Source: SZAS-103 sp043747745 (GTDB lineage: Bacteria > Pseudomonadota > Gammaproteobacteria > Xanthomonadales > Xanthomonadaceae). Taken from it: a DNA stretch of 64,000 nucleotides. Of this stretch, positions 8,712 through 17,992 are shown piece by piece. The position numbers and the translations under genes were made by a program. Location: contig JAYTOP010000042.1 in NCBI GenBank assembly GCA_043747745.1, positions 13,312 to 77,311 of the forward strand, written 5' to 3'. A model generated the notes under the pieces. That model saw only the letters and a list, made by a program, of their open reading frames with translations. It searched no databases and was not told where the DNA came from. The first letter of the stretch is position 1, and each line of letters opens with the position of its first letter.

Positions 8712-9257
8712 TCAACGGGCAGGCGGCGTAGCCGGAGCGGCTTCGGGCAGGTCCCAGGGCTTGGCACCCTTGGCAGCGCCGGGGAAGACCAGACGCGATG
8801 TCCTGTGGGAGGCGTTCGGCGGCTCGACCACGGGAATCTGCACCGCGACGATGTGGACCCCCGACGCGCCGCCGACCTGCAGTTCCCAGCCTCCCGGGAA
8901 CAATCCCTGCAACTTGTACGGCACCAGTGCGCTCGCCTTTCCGTCCGGCTGGACCTGCATGTTCTGGTCGTCGGCAATGACCTGGACGATCTCGCCCTTC
9001 GGACCGACCATGCGGACCGCGAGATGACCGTTTGAAGCCCAGCCGTCGACCTGCAGCAGGAATCCGGGCCCAACTGTTCCCTGGTAGCGGCCGTGCTCGA
9101 CGTGGAGCGCGACCGGGCCGGTCGCGGGACCGGCGACGGGGGTCAGCTGGATTTCGTGGACCACCTGCCCCGGCGCGGCGGCCGGCACTCCGGAAGCCGG
9201 CACCGCAGGAGTCGGCGCAGAGCCGAGCAGCATGGCGAACAAGACGGTTGCGATCAT
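8712..9257 (-). CDS. Secreted hypothetical protein, coupled to purF
   Basis: 181 aa. I do not recognise a family. It begins with a short hydrophobic signal-like segment (MIATVLFAMLLGSAPTPA) followed by an Ala/Pro-rich linker, then a probable beta-rich domain (HEIQLTPVAGPATGPVALHV, WASNGHLAVRMVGPKGEIVQ). The C-terminus is Pro/Ala-rich. The ATG overlaps the purF stop codon by 4 bp and the stop is 2 bp before the DUF455 gene, so it sits inside a coupled operon. It may be a periplasmic or surface protein. Confidence 0.7.
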   Translation of the reverse strand: MIATVLFAMLLGSAPTPAVPASGVPAAAPGQVVHEIQLTPVAGPATGPVALHVEHGRYQGTVGPGFLLQVDGWASNGHLAVRMVGPKGEIVQVIADDQNMQVQPDGKASALVPYKLQGLFPGGWELQVGGASGVHIVAVQIPVVEPPNASHRTSRLVFPGAAKGAKPWDLPEAAPATPPAR

Positions 9258-10723
9258 CCGACCCGCCGCTGCTTCTTCGCCTCATCCGACCGCTGCTGCT
9301 GGATGCGCTCGAAATAGCCAGGCTCGATGCCGGTGACGTATTCGCCGCTGAAGCAGGACGTGTCGAACTTGCGGCCGGGGAATTTCGGGCCGGCGACGGC
9401 GGTCTCCAGATCGGCTAGGTCCTGATATATCAGCCAGTCGCAACCCAGCAGCTTTTCGATTTCCTGGTCGGTGCGGCCGTGTGCGATCAGTTCGTCCACC
9501 GACGGCATGTCGATGCCGTAGACGTTCGGATAACGCACCGGCGGTGCGGCAGAAGCGAAGTACACCTTGCGCGCACCGGCATCGCGCGCCATCTGCACGA
9601 TCTGCTGCGAGGTGGTGCCGCGCACGATAGAGTCGTCCACCAGAAGCACCACGCGGTTCTTGAATTCCAGCGGGATCGCGTTGAGCTTGCGGCGCACCGA
9701 TTTCACGCGCTCGCCCTGCCCCGGCATGATGAAGGTGCGTCCGACATAGCGGTTCTTGATGAAGCCTTCGCGATATTTCACGCCGAGCATGCTCGCGATT
9801 TCCAGCGCGGCGTCGCGCGACGTATCCGGGATCGGCATCACCACGTCGATGCCGTGGTCCGGGCGCAGTCGCTGGATCTTGTGCGCGAGGGTGACGCCCA
9901 TGCGCATGCGCGCCTTGTGCACCGAGATTTCCTCAATCATGGAATCCGGGCGCGCGAAGTACACGTACTCGAAGATGCACGGCGCGTGTTCCTGCGGCTC
10001 GGCGCAAATCCGGGTATGCAGTTCGCCGCGCGCGGTGACTACCACGCATTCGCCGGGCTTCACGTCGCGCATGCGCTCGAAGCCGAGGATGTCGAGCGCG
10101 ACGGATTCGGATGCGATCGCGTATTCCGTGCCGGTCGATGTGTCGCGCTTGCCGAGAATCAACGGACGGATGCCATGCGGATCGCGGAACCCGACCAACC
10201 CCAGGCCCAGTACCGTCGCGACCACCGCATAAGCGCCCTTCGCGCGCCGGTTGACGCCTTCGACCGCCATGAAGACCGCCTCGGGCGTCAGCGCTTTCTG
10301 GCGGTCGAGTTCGTGCGCGAACACGTTGAGCAGCACTTCGGAATCCGATTCGGTGTTCACGTTGCGCAGGTCCTGCTCGAATACCTCGCGGCGCAGCGCG
10401 TCGGTATTGATCAGGTTGCCGTTGTGCACGAGCGCGATGCCGTACGGCGAATTCACGTAGAACGGCTGCGCCTCATCGGAACCTTCCGAACCTGCAGTCG
10501 GATAGCGGCAGTGGCCGATGCCGACGCGCCCGACCAGCAGCCGCATCGCGGCCTCATCGAAGACGTCCTTCACCAGTCCGTTGCCCTTGTGCATGCGCAG
10601 CTTGTTGCCGTCCACGGTCGCAATGCCGGCCGCGTCCTGGCCACGATGCTGCAGGACGGTGAGTCCGTCGTACAACGCTGCCGCGACTTCACTGGTGCCG
10701 ACGATTCCGACGATGCCGCACAT
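9254..10723 (-). CDS. purF: Amidophosphoribosyltransferase PurF
   Basis: 489 aa. Catalyses the first committed step of purine synthesis, PRPP plus glutamine to 5-phosphoribosylamine. The N-terminal nucleophile Cys2 (MCGIVGIVG) starts the Ntn glutaminase domain, and the PRPP-binding loop is VVLLVDDSIVRGTTS. The gene order cvpA-purF is conserved in gammaproteobacteria and is kept here, with cvpA 30 bp upstream on the same strand. Confidence 0.97.
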   Translation of the reverse strand: MCGIVGIVGTSEVAAALYDGLTVLQHRGQDAAGIATVDGNKLRMHKGNGLVKDVFDEAAMRLLVGRVGIGHCRYPTAGSEGSDEAQPFYVNSPYGIALVHNGNLINTDALRREVFEQDLRNVNTESDSEVLLNVFAHELDRQKALTPEAVFMAVEGVNRRAKGAYAVVATVLGLGLVGFRDPHGIRPLILGKRDTSTGTEYAIASESVALDILGFERMRDVKPGECVVVTARGELHTRICAEPQEHAPCIFEYVYFARPDSMIEEISVHKARMRMGVTLAHKIQRLRPDHGIDVVMPIPDTSRDAALEIASMLGVKYREGFIKNRYVGRTFIMPGQGERVKSVRRKLNAIPLEFKNRVVLLVDDSIVRGTTSQQIVQMARDAGARKVYFASAAPPVRYPNVYGIDMPSVDELIAHGRTDQEIEKLLGCDWLIYQDLADLETAVAGPKFPGRKFDTSCFSGEYVTGIEPGYFERIQQQRSDEAKKQRRVG

Positions 10724-10753
10724 GGTTGAATCCTTGAAAGAATGCCGATTTGT

Positions 10754-11395
10754 TCAGTTCTTGCCGTGGTGCTTCGAACGGGATTGCGAAGATGTTTCTT
10801 CATGCGGCGAATCGTTGCCTTGCGACTCTTCCGGCGGCGGTGTCGGCAACATCCGATCCTGCAACGCCTGCATCACCTTCTTCTTGCCCTGCTCCGCGAC
10901 GGCGTCGAAACTCACATGCTGGGCAGCCGATGCTGGCAACCACGCTTTCATCCATTCGGCACCGCGCTGAAATTCCGGTATCAACGGCGACGCGTGCCAC
11001 GATTGATCCTTCGGCAACGCGGTCAAACCCAGCACCAGCACCAGCACGCAGGCGAGCGCACAACCACGTACCACACCGAACAACAGTCCCAGCACACGAT
11101 CGATGCTGCCCAACCCGACCGAACGCACCAGCTTGCCGATCAACCACGTCACCAGGCTGCCGACGATCATCGCCGCGATGAACACCAGCGCATATCCAAC
11201 CAGCAATCGCGCGGCCGGATCGTGCACCTGCGTCGAGAACCATGTCGCCACGTCCGCGCCGTAGACGAATGCGAGCCAGAACGCCGCGATCCACACCACC
11301 AGCGACAGCACCTCGACCACGATGCCGCGTATCGCGCCCATCAGCGCCGACAGGGCGACCACGCCCAGCAAGACCCAATCGACTGCACTCAACAT
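10754..11395 (-). CDS. cvpA: CvpA family membrane protein
   Basis: 213 aa. Four hydrophobic helices in the first 150 residues (VDWVLLGVVALSALMGAIRG and following) match the CvpA/colicin V production family, an inner-membrane protein needed for envelope integrity in enterics. The C-terminal 60 residues are hydrophilic and end in a Ser/His/Lys-rich stretch. Start is the ATG at 11395 (MLSAVDW); a longer frame to 11440 has no family resemblance. It lies just upstream of purF. Confidence 0.9.
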   Translation of the reverse strand: MLSAVDWVLLGVVALSALMGAIRGIVVEVLSLVVWIAAFWLAFVYGADVATWFSTQVHDPAARLLVGYALVFIAAMIVGSLVTWLIGKLVRSVGLGSIDRVLGLLFGVVRGCALACVLVLVLGLTALPKDQSWHASPLIPEFQRGAEWMKAWLPASAAQHVSFDAVAEQGKKKVMQALQDRMLPTPPPEESQGNDSPHEETSSQSRSKHHGKN

Positions 11396-11453
11396 GCGTC
11401 CGCGCCGTCCGATCTCAAGCGCTCCAAGTGTACGTCGCACCGCGACACCACAG

Positions 11454-11512
11454 CCCCTCTCCCTCCTCGGGAGAGGGGGGAACCACCGGCAGAACCGGTG
11501 GTGGGGTGAGGG
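11454..11512. repeat. Double-hairpin intergenic repeat
   Basis: Two adjacent palindromes: CCCCTCTCCC/GGGAGAGGGG with a 5-nt loop, then CCACCGG/CCGGTGG with a 5-nt loop, followed by GTGGGGTGAGGG. This is the look of a common dispersed GC-rich intergenic element in proteobacterial genomes. It lies between the SPOR-domain gene and cvpA; without a T-run it is not a classical terminator but could attenuate transcription or protect RNA ends. Confidence 0.7.
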
Positions 11513-11568
11513 CGATCACGCCGCCAAACTTTCATCCGTTGCGCATCACCCATGCGTGATCGGCGGAC

Positions 11569-12903
11569 TCATGGATACGCCACGACCATGCCACTCAATC
11601 CCATCTTTGCGGACAATTCGGTGCGCAAATGATCGGCCGTATCGCGGTCGGCTTCCGGTCCGATTCGCACCCGATACAAGGTGCCACTGGCGGCCTGGAC
11701 GCGCTCGCTGAATGCGGTGAACCCGGCCGCGCGCAATTTGTTGCGCAATGTGAGGGCTTCGTCTTCGGATCGGAACGCGCTGACCTGCACCGCGTAACCA
11801 CGACTGCTGGCGGCTGGCGATGGAGTGGCGGGCTCGGCAGGTGCGGGAGCCGCAGGGACTGCGGCTGGCGGCTTGGTTGCCGAAGTGGCTGGCGGCTTGG
11901 TTGCCGAAGCAGTTGCCTGTGCAGGCGGCGCGACAGGTTTCGTCGTCGCGGCTGTAATCGTCACAACGGGTTTGGTTGTAATCGCTACTGGCACCGAAGC
12001 GGCAGCCGGTTTCGCTGTGGTCGGGGCAGGCTCCGATGCGGCGGCCGGTTTGTTCACTGGCGCTGTCGGCACAGCCGGGGCGGGTGCGGCGGCGTCGAGT
12101 GCGGTCACACTGGCAGGCATGTCCTTGCGCACTTGCTGGGCCTTCAGGCGCGTGGCCTCTGCATCGCCGCGTTGCCCAAACGGACCGATCCGCACGCGCA
12201 TGGCCTGCTTGCCCGCGACAGTGACCGCTTCGGCATACGCCGGCAGTTGCGAACTTTTCAGCGAAGCGACCAGCGACTGCGCATTGGCCGCATTGGAATA
12301 CGTGCCCAGGCTGACAACGTAATGGCCGCCTGCATTGGCCGCCGGAATCGGTGTACTTGGTGCAGTCGCCACAGTCGGCGGCGGCACAGTGGCGAGCGGC
12401 GGAGCCGCGGGCGACGTCGCCATGCCATTCGCTGGTGCTACAGATGTTGGTGCTGCTGCATTTGGAGCTGCCGCATTCGGAGCTGCGGCAACCGGAATGG
12501 CGGCAACCGGGACTGCCACGCCGACCGCAGGCGGCTTTACGACCGGCGCTGCTGGTGGAACCGACGATGCGGCGGCAGTTGCCGTGGACGCCATGGGCGC
12601 AGGTTGCACGCCCGCCGGCACATTGGCGCCGATGGCTGCAGCGACGCTGGTCGCAGGCACGGGCGCAGCCGGATGACTCGCGTCCATGCCGAGCACTCCG
12701 GCCTTCGGCACGTCCGATGTGGGCGCGACCAGCGGCAATTCCCTGGTCTGGAACTCGCCGCCTGGAGCACCAGGCATCGTCAACGGCACATCGGCGGCGG
12801 TGTTGTTCTTGTCGCGACCGACGATCAGCATGGGCAGGAAAATGATCGCCAGCGCAGAAAGCACGGCGGCACCGATCAGGCGGTGTTTCAGGGCGGGGTC
12901 CAT
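11569..12903 (-). CDS. DedD-like cell-division protein with two SPOR domains
   Basis: 444 aa. One N-terminal transmembrane helix (residues about 9-27, LIGAAVLSALAIIFLPMLIV) is followed by a long Ala/Pro/Val-rich periplasmic linker and two SPOR domains: the first at about residues 200-280 (GGHYVVSLGTYSNAANAQSL) and the second at the C-terminus (SRGYAVQVSAFRSEDEALTL). SPOR domains bind denuded septal peptidoglycan. DedD normally has one, so the duplication is notable. Start is the ATG at 12903, which gives the DedD-like MDPALKHRLIGAAVL. The position between folC and cvpA-purF is the usual dedD position. Confidence 0.85.
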   Translation of the reverse strand: MDPALKHRLIGAAVLSALAIIFLPMLIVGRDKNNTAADVPLTMPGAPGGEFQTRELPLVAPTSDVPKAGVLGMDASHPAAPVPATSVAAAIGANVPAGVQPAPMASTATAAASSVPPAAPVVKPPAVGVAVPVAAIPVAAAPNAAAPNAAAPTSVAPANGMATSPAAPPLATVPPPTVATAPSTPIPAANAGGHYVVSLGTYSNAANAQSLVASLKSSQLPAYAEAVTVAGKQAMRVRIGPFGQRGDAEATRLKAQQVRKDMPASVTALDAAAPAPAVPTAPVNKPAAASEPAPTTAKPAAASVPVAITTKPVVTITAATTKPVAPPAQATASATKPPATSATKPPAAVPAAPAPAEPATPSPAASSRGYAVQVSAFRSEDEALTLRNKLRAAGFTAFSERVQAASGTLYRVRIGPEADRDTADHLRTELSAKMGLSGMVVAYP

Positions 12904-12980
12904 CGAGGCGGGTCCGAACGTCCGGAAAGGTGTCGAGTATACCCGCCCGACGCGGCACGGCGGCGCACGAGGACCTGGCG

Positions 12981-14252
12981 CTAGTCGATCTCCAGCGCGC
13001 GCAAGGCGTCGGCGGCCGTATGGAACGAGCCGAATACCAGGATACGATCGCCTGCTTTCGCGACTATGCGCGCGGCGCACAGGCCCTGTTCGACATCCGT
13101 TTGCACCACGACCTCGCAGCCGCCCAGCGCATCGCGCAAGCGCTCGGCCAAGGCATCGCCGGACAGGCCACGCTGCGTGTCGTGCAGGCCGCACAGCCAC
13201 CAGCGCGCGATGCGGTCTCTCAGTGGCGCGACGATACCCGGCAGATCCTTGTCGCCGAGCGCGCTGAAGACTGCGAAGGTCCGCCCCAAGGCCGGATGCG
13301 CGGCCAGCCAGAGGCCGAGTTGCTGCGCAGCCTGCGGGTTGTGGGCGACATCGATCACGATCTCCACGCCCTCGCGCACGATCGTCTGCAACCGCGCCGG
13401 CAAAAGCGTCGCGCGCACGCCCTGGATGATCGCAGCGTCCGCAATCTCGACATCCAACGCGCGCAACGCGGCAATCGCGGCGGCGGCATTCGTACGCTGC
13501 GCGGGCGCGGTCATGGCAGGATCGGGCAGATCGATCGCGTAACCGGGCTCGCGCCAGCGCCAGCCTTCGGGCAAGTCATCGATCAGATAATCGCAGCCTG
13601 CGCGAATCGCCACTGCGCCGATCCGGTACGCATGCCGCAGCACGCTCGCCGGCGGATCGCGTTCGCCCAGAACGACCGGCTTGCCGGCACGCATCACCCC
13701 GGCCTTTTCGAGGCCGATGGATTCGCGGTCGTTGCCCAGCCAGTCCTGGTGATCGAGATCGACCGTCGTGATGACTGCGACATCGGCATCCACGACATTG
13801 ACCGCATCGAGCCGCCCGCCCAGCCCGACTTCGAGGATCGCGAGATCGAGGTGCGCGGCTTCAAACAAGAGCAACGCAGCGAGGGTTCCGTATTCGAAAT
13901 AGGTCAGTGGAATCGGTTCACCCGCTCCCACCAAACGCACTGCCTCGATACGCTGGAACGCCGCGACCAGCGCAGCATCGTCGGCATCCACACCATCGAT
14001 GCGCACGCGCTCGTTGTAGCGCAGCAGATGCGGCGAGGTGTAAGCGCCGACGCGCAGCCCGGCCGCGCGTGCGATCGCTTCGATGAAAGCGACCGTTGAG
14101 CCTTTTCCATTGGTTCCCGCGACGGTGATGACGTGCTGCGTGGGTCGCGTCAGTCCCAGTCGGTCTGCTACCACGCGCACACGATCGAGTCCAAGCGCGA
14201 TGGCATCGGGATGCTGGAGCTGCTGATGGGCGAGCCATGCGTCGAGGGTCAT
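12981..14252 (-). CDS. folC: Bifunctional folylpolyglutamate/dihydrofolate synthase FolC
   Basis: 423 aa. Adds glutamate to dihydropteroate and extends folylpolyglutamate tails. The Mur-ligase ATP loop is TVAGTNGKGSTVAFIEAI, followed by SPHLLRYNERVRIDG, the DLAILEVGLGGRLDAVN block and DVAHNPQA. All are diagnostic of the family. The start is the ATG at 14252 (MTLDAWLAHQQLQHP); the longer frame upstream runs into the divergent outer-membrane gene. accD, the usual upstream partner, is missing here. Confidence 0.95.
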   Translation of the reverse strand: MTLDAWLAHQQLQHPDAIALGLDRVRVVADRLGLTRPTQHVITVAGTNGKGSTVAFIEAIARAAGLRVGAYTSPHLLRYNERVRIDGVDADDAALVAAFQRIEAVRLVGAGEPIPLTYFEYGTLAALLLFEAAHLDLAILEVGLGGRLDAVNVVDADVAVITTVDLDHQDWLGNDRESIGLEKAGVMRAGKPVVLGERDPPASVLRHAYRIGAVAIRAGCDYLIDDLPEGWRWREPGYAIDLPDPAMTAPAQRTNAAAAIAALRALDVEIADAAIIQGVRATLLPARLQTIVREGVEIVIDVAHNPQAAQQLGLWLAAHPALGRTFAVFSALGDKDLPGIVAPLRDRIARWWLCGLHDTQRGLSGDALAERLRDALGGCEVVVQTDVEQGLCAARIVAKAGDRILVFGSFHTAADALRALEID

Positions 14253-14358
14253 GGAATAGCGCGTCGAAGAGTCCGCACAGTCTGACGCATGGCCATGGAT
14301 TGGCAAGCAGACCTGCCGGAGTAGACTCAAGGCCGGGGACACACACTGGAGAGACCGC

Positions 14359-15528
14359 ATGCGCCGCAGCGACAGCCTGGCTGCCCAGCTCCTGATTGTG
14401 CTCAGCACGCTCTGCACGTCCTCCGCATTCCTTGCAGCGACTGCACAGGCGCAATCCGGCACGGATGCGTTCACAGCGCAATTCAACACAGTCTGCGCGG
14501 GCGCGGCATCCGGTTCCGCGCTCGCCGGGCGCTGCGCGGTGGTGCTGGCCAGCGCGGATCCAAACGCGCGCGCGATTGCCGTGAACTTCAACGACCTGGA
14601 AGAAATCCCCGGCGCAGGCCGTGGCGCCGCGCGCGATCAATGGCCGTCGCGTGAAGAGATCAGCACTCTGGTCACGCCGAAGCTGGCCGTGTTCGCGAGC
14701 GTCGATCATGCGCACTCATTCCGCAGCGACGACACCACCGAAGCGGCGTTCGACGCGGATTCAACGACATTCACGGTGGGCATCGACTGGCACCCGGCCA
14801 ATCGGTGGCAGCTCGGGTTGACCCTCAACCACGCCCGCGACAACCAGGTCTTTCGCGGCTCGGAGGGCCGGACCGAAGCGAACGCTACCGGTGCGATTGC
14901 GGTGGCGAGTTGGGATGCGAACGACCACGTCGCGCTGAACGGCTACCTCGGCCGGACCCAGGGCAGCCAGGACATCCGCCGCGTGGTGGCCTTCATCGAC
15001 GGTAGCGCACCGGTCGCGGAAACCGCTTCGCCCGCGCTGCATCGGACCATCGGCGGCGCGGCCGTGGATGCGAATTTCTCGCACGGAGCGCTGGAATGGC
15101 GCGGTTCGGTGGGATTCGATGCGGCGCGCACGTCGATCGATGGCTATGCCGAGAGCGGCGGATCGGGTTTTGACCTGGTCGTGCCGGGGCGATCGATCGT
15201 GACCGAACGCGGCCGCATCGACCTCGCCCTCGCGCGCACATTTTCTGCGCACTGGGGCGTCTGGCAGCCGGAACTGCGCCTGGGCCTGGTCCACGAATTC
15301 GGCAACGATGCACGCACTGTCGGCGTGCGCTTCCTGCAGGACACCAGCGGCAGCGTCGTGGCCTTCGACACCGGCGCGCCTGATCGCGACTGGGGACAGG
15401 CTACGTTCTCCTCCACGTTCGTGCTGCCGCACGGCAACTCCGGCTTCATCACCGTCGGGCGTGATTTTGGTCACAGCACCTCGACCGCGATGCAATTTGC
15501 GATCGGATGGCGGCTCGAGTTGAAGTAG
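14359..15528 (+). CDS. Autotransporter-type beta-barrel outer-membrane protein
   Basis: 389 aa. The N-terminus has a signal peptide (cleavage probably after ATAQA, near residue 31) and a short Cys-containing segment (NTVCAGAASGSALAGRC). From residue about 100 on, alternating amphipathic strands run to the end (LAVFASVDHAH, FTVGIDWHPANRWQLGLTLN, ... MQFAIGWRLELK), fitting the 12-stranded autotransporter beta domain. There is almost no passenger domain. The last residue is Lys rather than the usual aromatic, which is unusual. A GAGAG ribosome site precedes the ATG at 14359. Confidence 0.75.
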   Translation: MRRSDSLAAQLLIVLSTLCTSSAFLAATAQAQSGTDAFTAQFNTVCAGAASGSALAGRCAVVLASADPNARAIAVNFNDLEEIPGAGRGAARDQWPSREEISTLVTPKLAVFASVDHAHSFRSDDTTEAAFDADSTTFTVGIDWHPANRWQLGLTLNHARDNQVFRGSEGRTEANATGAIAVASWDANDHVALNGYLGRTQGSQDIRRVVAFIDGSAPVAETASPALHRTIGGAAVDANFSHGALEWRGSVGFDAARTSIDGYAESGGSGFDLVVPGRSIVTERGRIDLALARTFSAHWGVWQPELRLGLVHEFGNDARTVGVRFLQDTSGSVVAFDTGAPDRDWGQATFSSTFVLPHGNSGFITVGRDFGHSTSTAMQFAIGWRLELK

Positions 15529-15601
15529 TACGCTGGGCCGCGCGATCCAACGCCGCGATACACTCCGCAATCTCCGCAACAGCGCACGCACTGGATCTCC
15601 C

Positions 15602-16636
15602 ATGTCGCAAATGATGAAAGCGCTGGTCAAACGCAAACCCGAGGAAGGCATCTGGATGGAGCAGGTGCCGATTCCCGAGGCCGGCGCGAACGAAGTCCTG
15701 ATCAAGCTCGAGAAGACCGCGATCTGCGGCACCGACCTGCACATCTACAAGTGGGATGCGTGGAGCCAGCGCAACATCAAGCCGGGCCTGGTGATCGGTC
15801 ACGAGTTCGTCGGCAGGATTGTCGACATCGGTCCGGGCGTGACCGGCTACCAGCTCGGCCAGCGCGTGTCGGCCGAAGGCCACATCGTCTGCGGGCATTG
15901 CCGCAATTGCCGGGCGGGCCGCCAGCACCTGTGTCCGAACACCATCGGCATCGGCGTGAACCGCAACGGCGCATTCGCCGAATACATTGTGATGCCAGCC
16001 ACGAACCTGTGGCCGATTCCCGACCAGATCCCGTCCGAACTCGCAGCGTTCTTCGATCCCTATGGCAACGCGGCGCACTGCGCGCTCGAGTTCGACGTGA
16101 TCGGCGAGGACGTGTTGATCACCGGTGCGGGCCCGATCGGCATCATCGCTGCGGGCATCTGCAAATGGATCGGCGCGCGCAACGTGGTCGTCACCGACGT
16201 CAACGACTATCGCCTCAAGCTCGCCGCCGACATGGGCGCGACACGCGTGGTCAATGTGTCGAAGCAGTCGCTGAAGGACACCATGGCCGAGTTGCACATG
16301 GAAGGCTTCGACGTCGCACTCGAGATGAGCGGCAATCCGCACGCGTTCAACGACATGCTCGGCGCGATGTACAACGGCGGCAAGGTTGCATTGCTCGGCA
16401 TCCTTCCGAATGGTGCGGGCATCGACTGGGACAAGGTCATCTTCAAGGGCCTCACCCTGCACGGCATCTACGGCCGGCGCATGTACGAGACCTGGTACAA
16501 GATGACCCAGCTCGTGCTGACCGGATTCCCGCTGCAGAAAGTGCTGACCCACCAAGTGCATATCGACGACTTCCAGCGCGGCTTCGACCTGATGGTCTCG
16601 GGCAACTGCGGCAAGGTGGTTTGTTCGTGGAACTGA
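15602..16636 (+). CDS. tdh: L-threonine 3-dehydrogenase
   Basis: 344 aa. Zinc medium-chain dehydrogenase that oxidises L-threonine to 2-amino-3-ketobutyrate with NAD+. Catalytic-zinc Cys in AICGTDLHIYKWD, the GHEFVG motif, the structural-zinc Cys cluster (CGHCRNCRAGRQHLC), and the GAGPIG dinucleotide-binding loop are all present. kbl lies 149 bp downstream and uses the unstable product. Confidence 0.97.
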   Translation: MSQMMKALVKRKPEEGIWMEQVPIPEAGANEVLIKLEKTAICGTDLHIYKWDAWSQRNIKPGLVIGHEFVGRIVDIGPGVTGYQLGQRVSAEGHIVCGHCRNCRAGRQHLCPNTIGIGVNRNGAFAEYIVMPATNLWPIPDQIPSELAAFFDPYGNAAHCALEFDVIGEDVLITGAGPIGIIAAGICKWIGARNVVVTDVNDYRLKLAADMGATRVVNVSKQSLKDTMAELHMEGFDVALEMSGNPHAFNDMLGAMYNGGKVALLGILPNGAGIDWDKVIFKGLTLHGIYGRRMYETWYKMTQLVLTGFPLQKVLTHQVHIDDFQRGFDLMVSGNCGKVVCSWN

Positions 16637-16648
16637 GGTGCAGCGAGG

Positions 16649-16672
16649 GCTGGGGACTCGGGGCTGGGGACT
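16649..16672 (+). repeat. Short GCTGGGGACT direct repeat in the tdh-kbl gap
   Basis: Two exact copies of GCTGGGGACT (16649-16658 and 16663-16672) are separated by 4 bp, in the 149-bp spacer between tdh and kbl. G-rich tandem units of this type recur in intergenic DNA of this bacterial order. No regulatory function can be assigned. Confidence 0.5.
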
Positions 16673-16785
16673 GGTGGAAGCAGAGCCTCGCTCAACCGTT
16701 TTTCTCCTGATTCCAGATCGCAAAGGCCCGCGATTCCACGTGACGTTCGCCACCAGACCCCAACCCCTAAGCCTTCGGCCCTCCC

Positions 16786-17979
16786 ATGTCATTGACCCAA
16801 CGCTACGCCGACGAACTCGAATCCATCCGCGTGCAAGGCCTGTTCAAGTCCGAGCGCGTGATCGCGTCGCCGCAGTCGGCCGAGATCACGCTCGCCGACG
16901 GCCGCAAGGTGCTGAATTTCTGCGCGAACAATTACCTCGGACTTGCCGATCATCCCGAGGTGATCCAGGCCGCGAAGGACGCGCTCGACAGCCACGGTTT
17001 CGGCATGGCATCGGTGCGTTTCATCTGCGGCACCCAGGACCTGCACAAGGAGCTCGAAGCCACCATCGCGGCGTTTTTCGGCAAGGAAGACACGATCCTG
17101 TATGCGGCATGCTTCGACGCCAACGGCGGCCTCTACGAACCGCTGCTCGGCGAGGAGGACGCGATCATCTCCGACGCGCTCAACCACGCCTCGATCATCG
17201 ACGGCGTGCGCTTGTGCAAGGCCAAGCGATTCCGCTACGCCAACTGCGACATGGCCGATCTCGAAACGCAGCTGCAAGCAGCCGATGCCGCCGGCGCGCG
17301 GACGAAGCTGATTTCGACGGACGGCGTGTTCTCGATGGACGGTTTCATCGCACCACTCGACAAAATCACTGCGCTCGCCGCGAAATACGGCGCGCTCGTG
17401 CACATCGACGAATGCCACGCGACCGGTTTCCTCGGCGCGACGGGTCGCGGTTCTGCCGAAGTGAAAGGCGTGCTCGACAAGATCGACATCGTCACCGGCA
17501 CGCTCGGCAAGGCGCTCGGCGGCGCGCTCGGCGGCTTCACGACGGGCAAGGCCGAAGTGATCGAGATGCTGCGCCAGCGCTCGCGCCCGTACCTGTTCTC
17601 GAACTCGCTGCCGCCGCACATCGTCGCGGCCGGCATCAAGGTGTTCGACATGCTCGCGTCCGCAGGCGACCTGCGCGACACATTGACGGAGAACACCCGC
17701 TATTTCCGCGAACGCATGACAGCCATCGGATTCGATATCAAGCCCGGCGTGCATCCGATCTCCCCAGTGATGCTGTACGACGCGCCGCTCGCGCAGAAAT
17801 TCGCCGCGCGTCTGCTGGAGGAAGGCATCTACGCGATCGGCTTCTTCTTCCCGGTCGTACCGAAGGGCCAGGCCCGCATCCGCACCCAGATCAGCGCGGC
17901 GCACACGCGCGAACACCTCGACCGCTGCATCGACGCGTTCACGCGCATCGGCCGCGAGCTCGGCGTCCTGAAGAGCTGA
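16786..17979 (+). CDS. kbl: Glycine C-acetyltransferase (2-amino-3-ketobutyrate CoA ligase)
   Basis: 397 aa. PLP enzyme that splits 2-amino-3-ketobutyrate with CoA into glycine and acetyl-CoA, completing the Tdh pathway. The PLP lysine lies in GTLGKALGGALGGFTTG and the cofactor Asp/His in HIDECHATGFLG. The length is normal. tilS begins 13 bp downstream, so the genes probably share a transcript. Confidence 0.97.
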   Translation: MSLTQRYADELESIRVQGLFKSERVIASPQSAEITLADGRKVLNFCANNYLGLADHPEVIQAAKDALDSHGFGMASVRFICGTQDLHKELEATIAAFFGKEDTILYAACFDANGGLYEPLLGEEDAIISDALNHASIIDGVRLCKAKRFRYANCDMADLETQLQAADAAGARTKLISTDGVFSMDGFIAPLDKITALAAKYGALVHIDECHATGFLGATGRGSAEVKGVLDKIDIVTGTLGKALGGALGGFTTGKAEVIEMLRQRSRPYLFSNSLPPHIVAAGIKVFDMLASAGDLRDTLTENTRYFRERMTAIGFDIKPGVHPISPVMLYDAPLAQKFAARLLEEGIYAIGFFFPVVPKGQARIRTQISAAHTREHLDRCIDAFTRIGRELGVLKS

Positions 17980-17992
17980 CCCGGAGCGCGGC

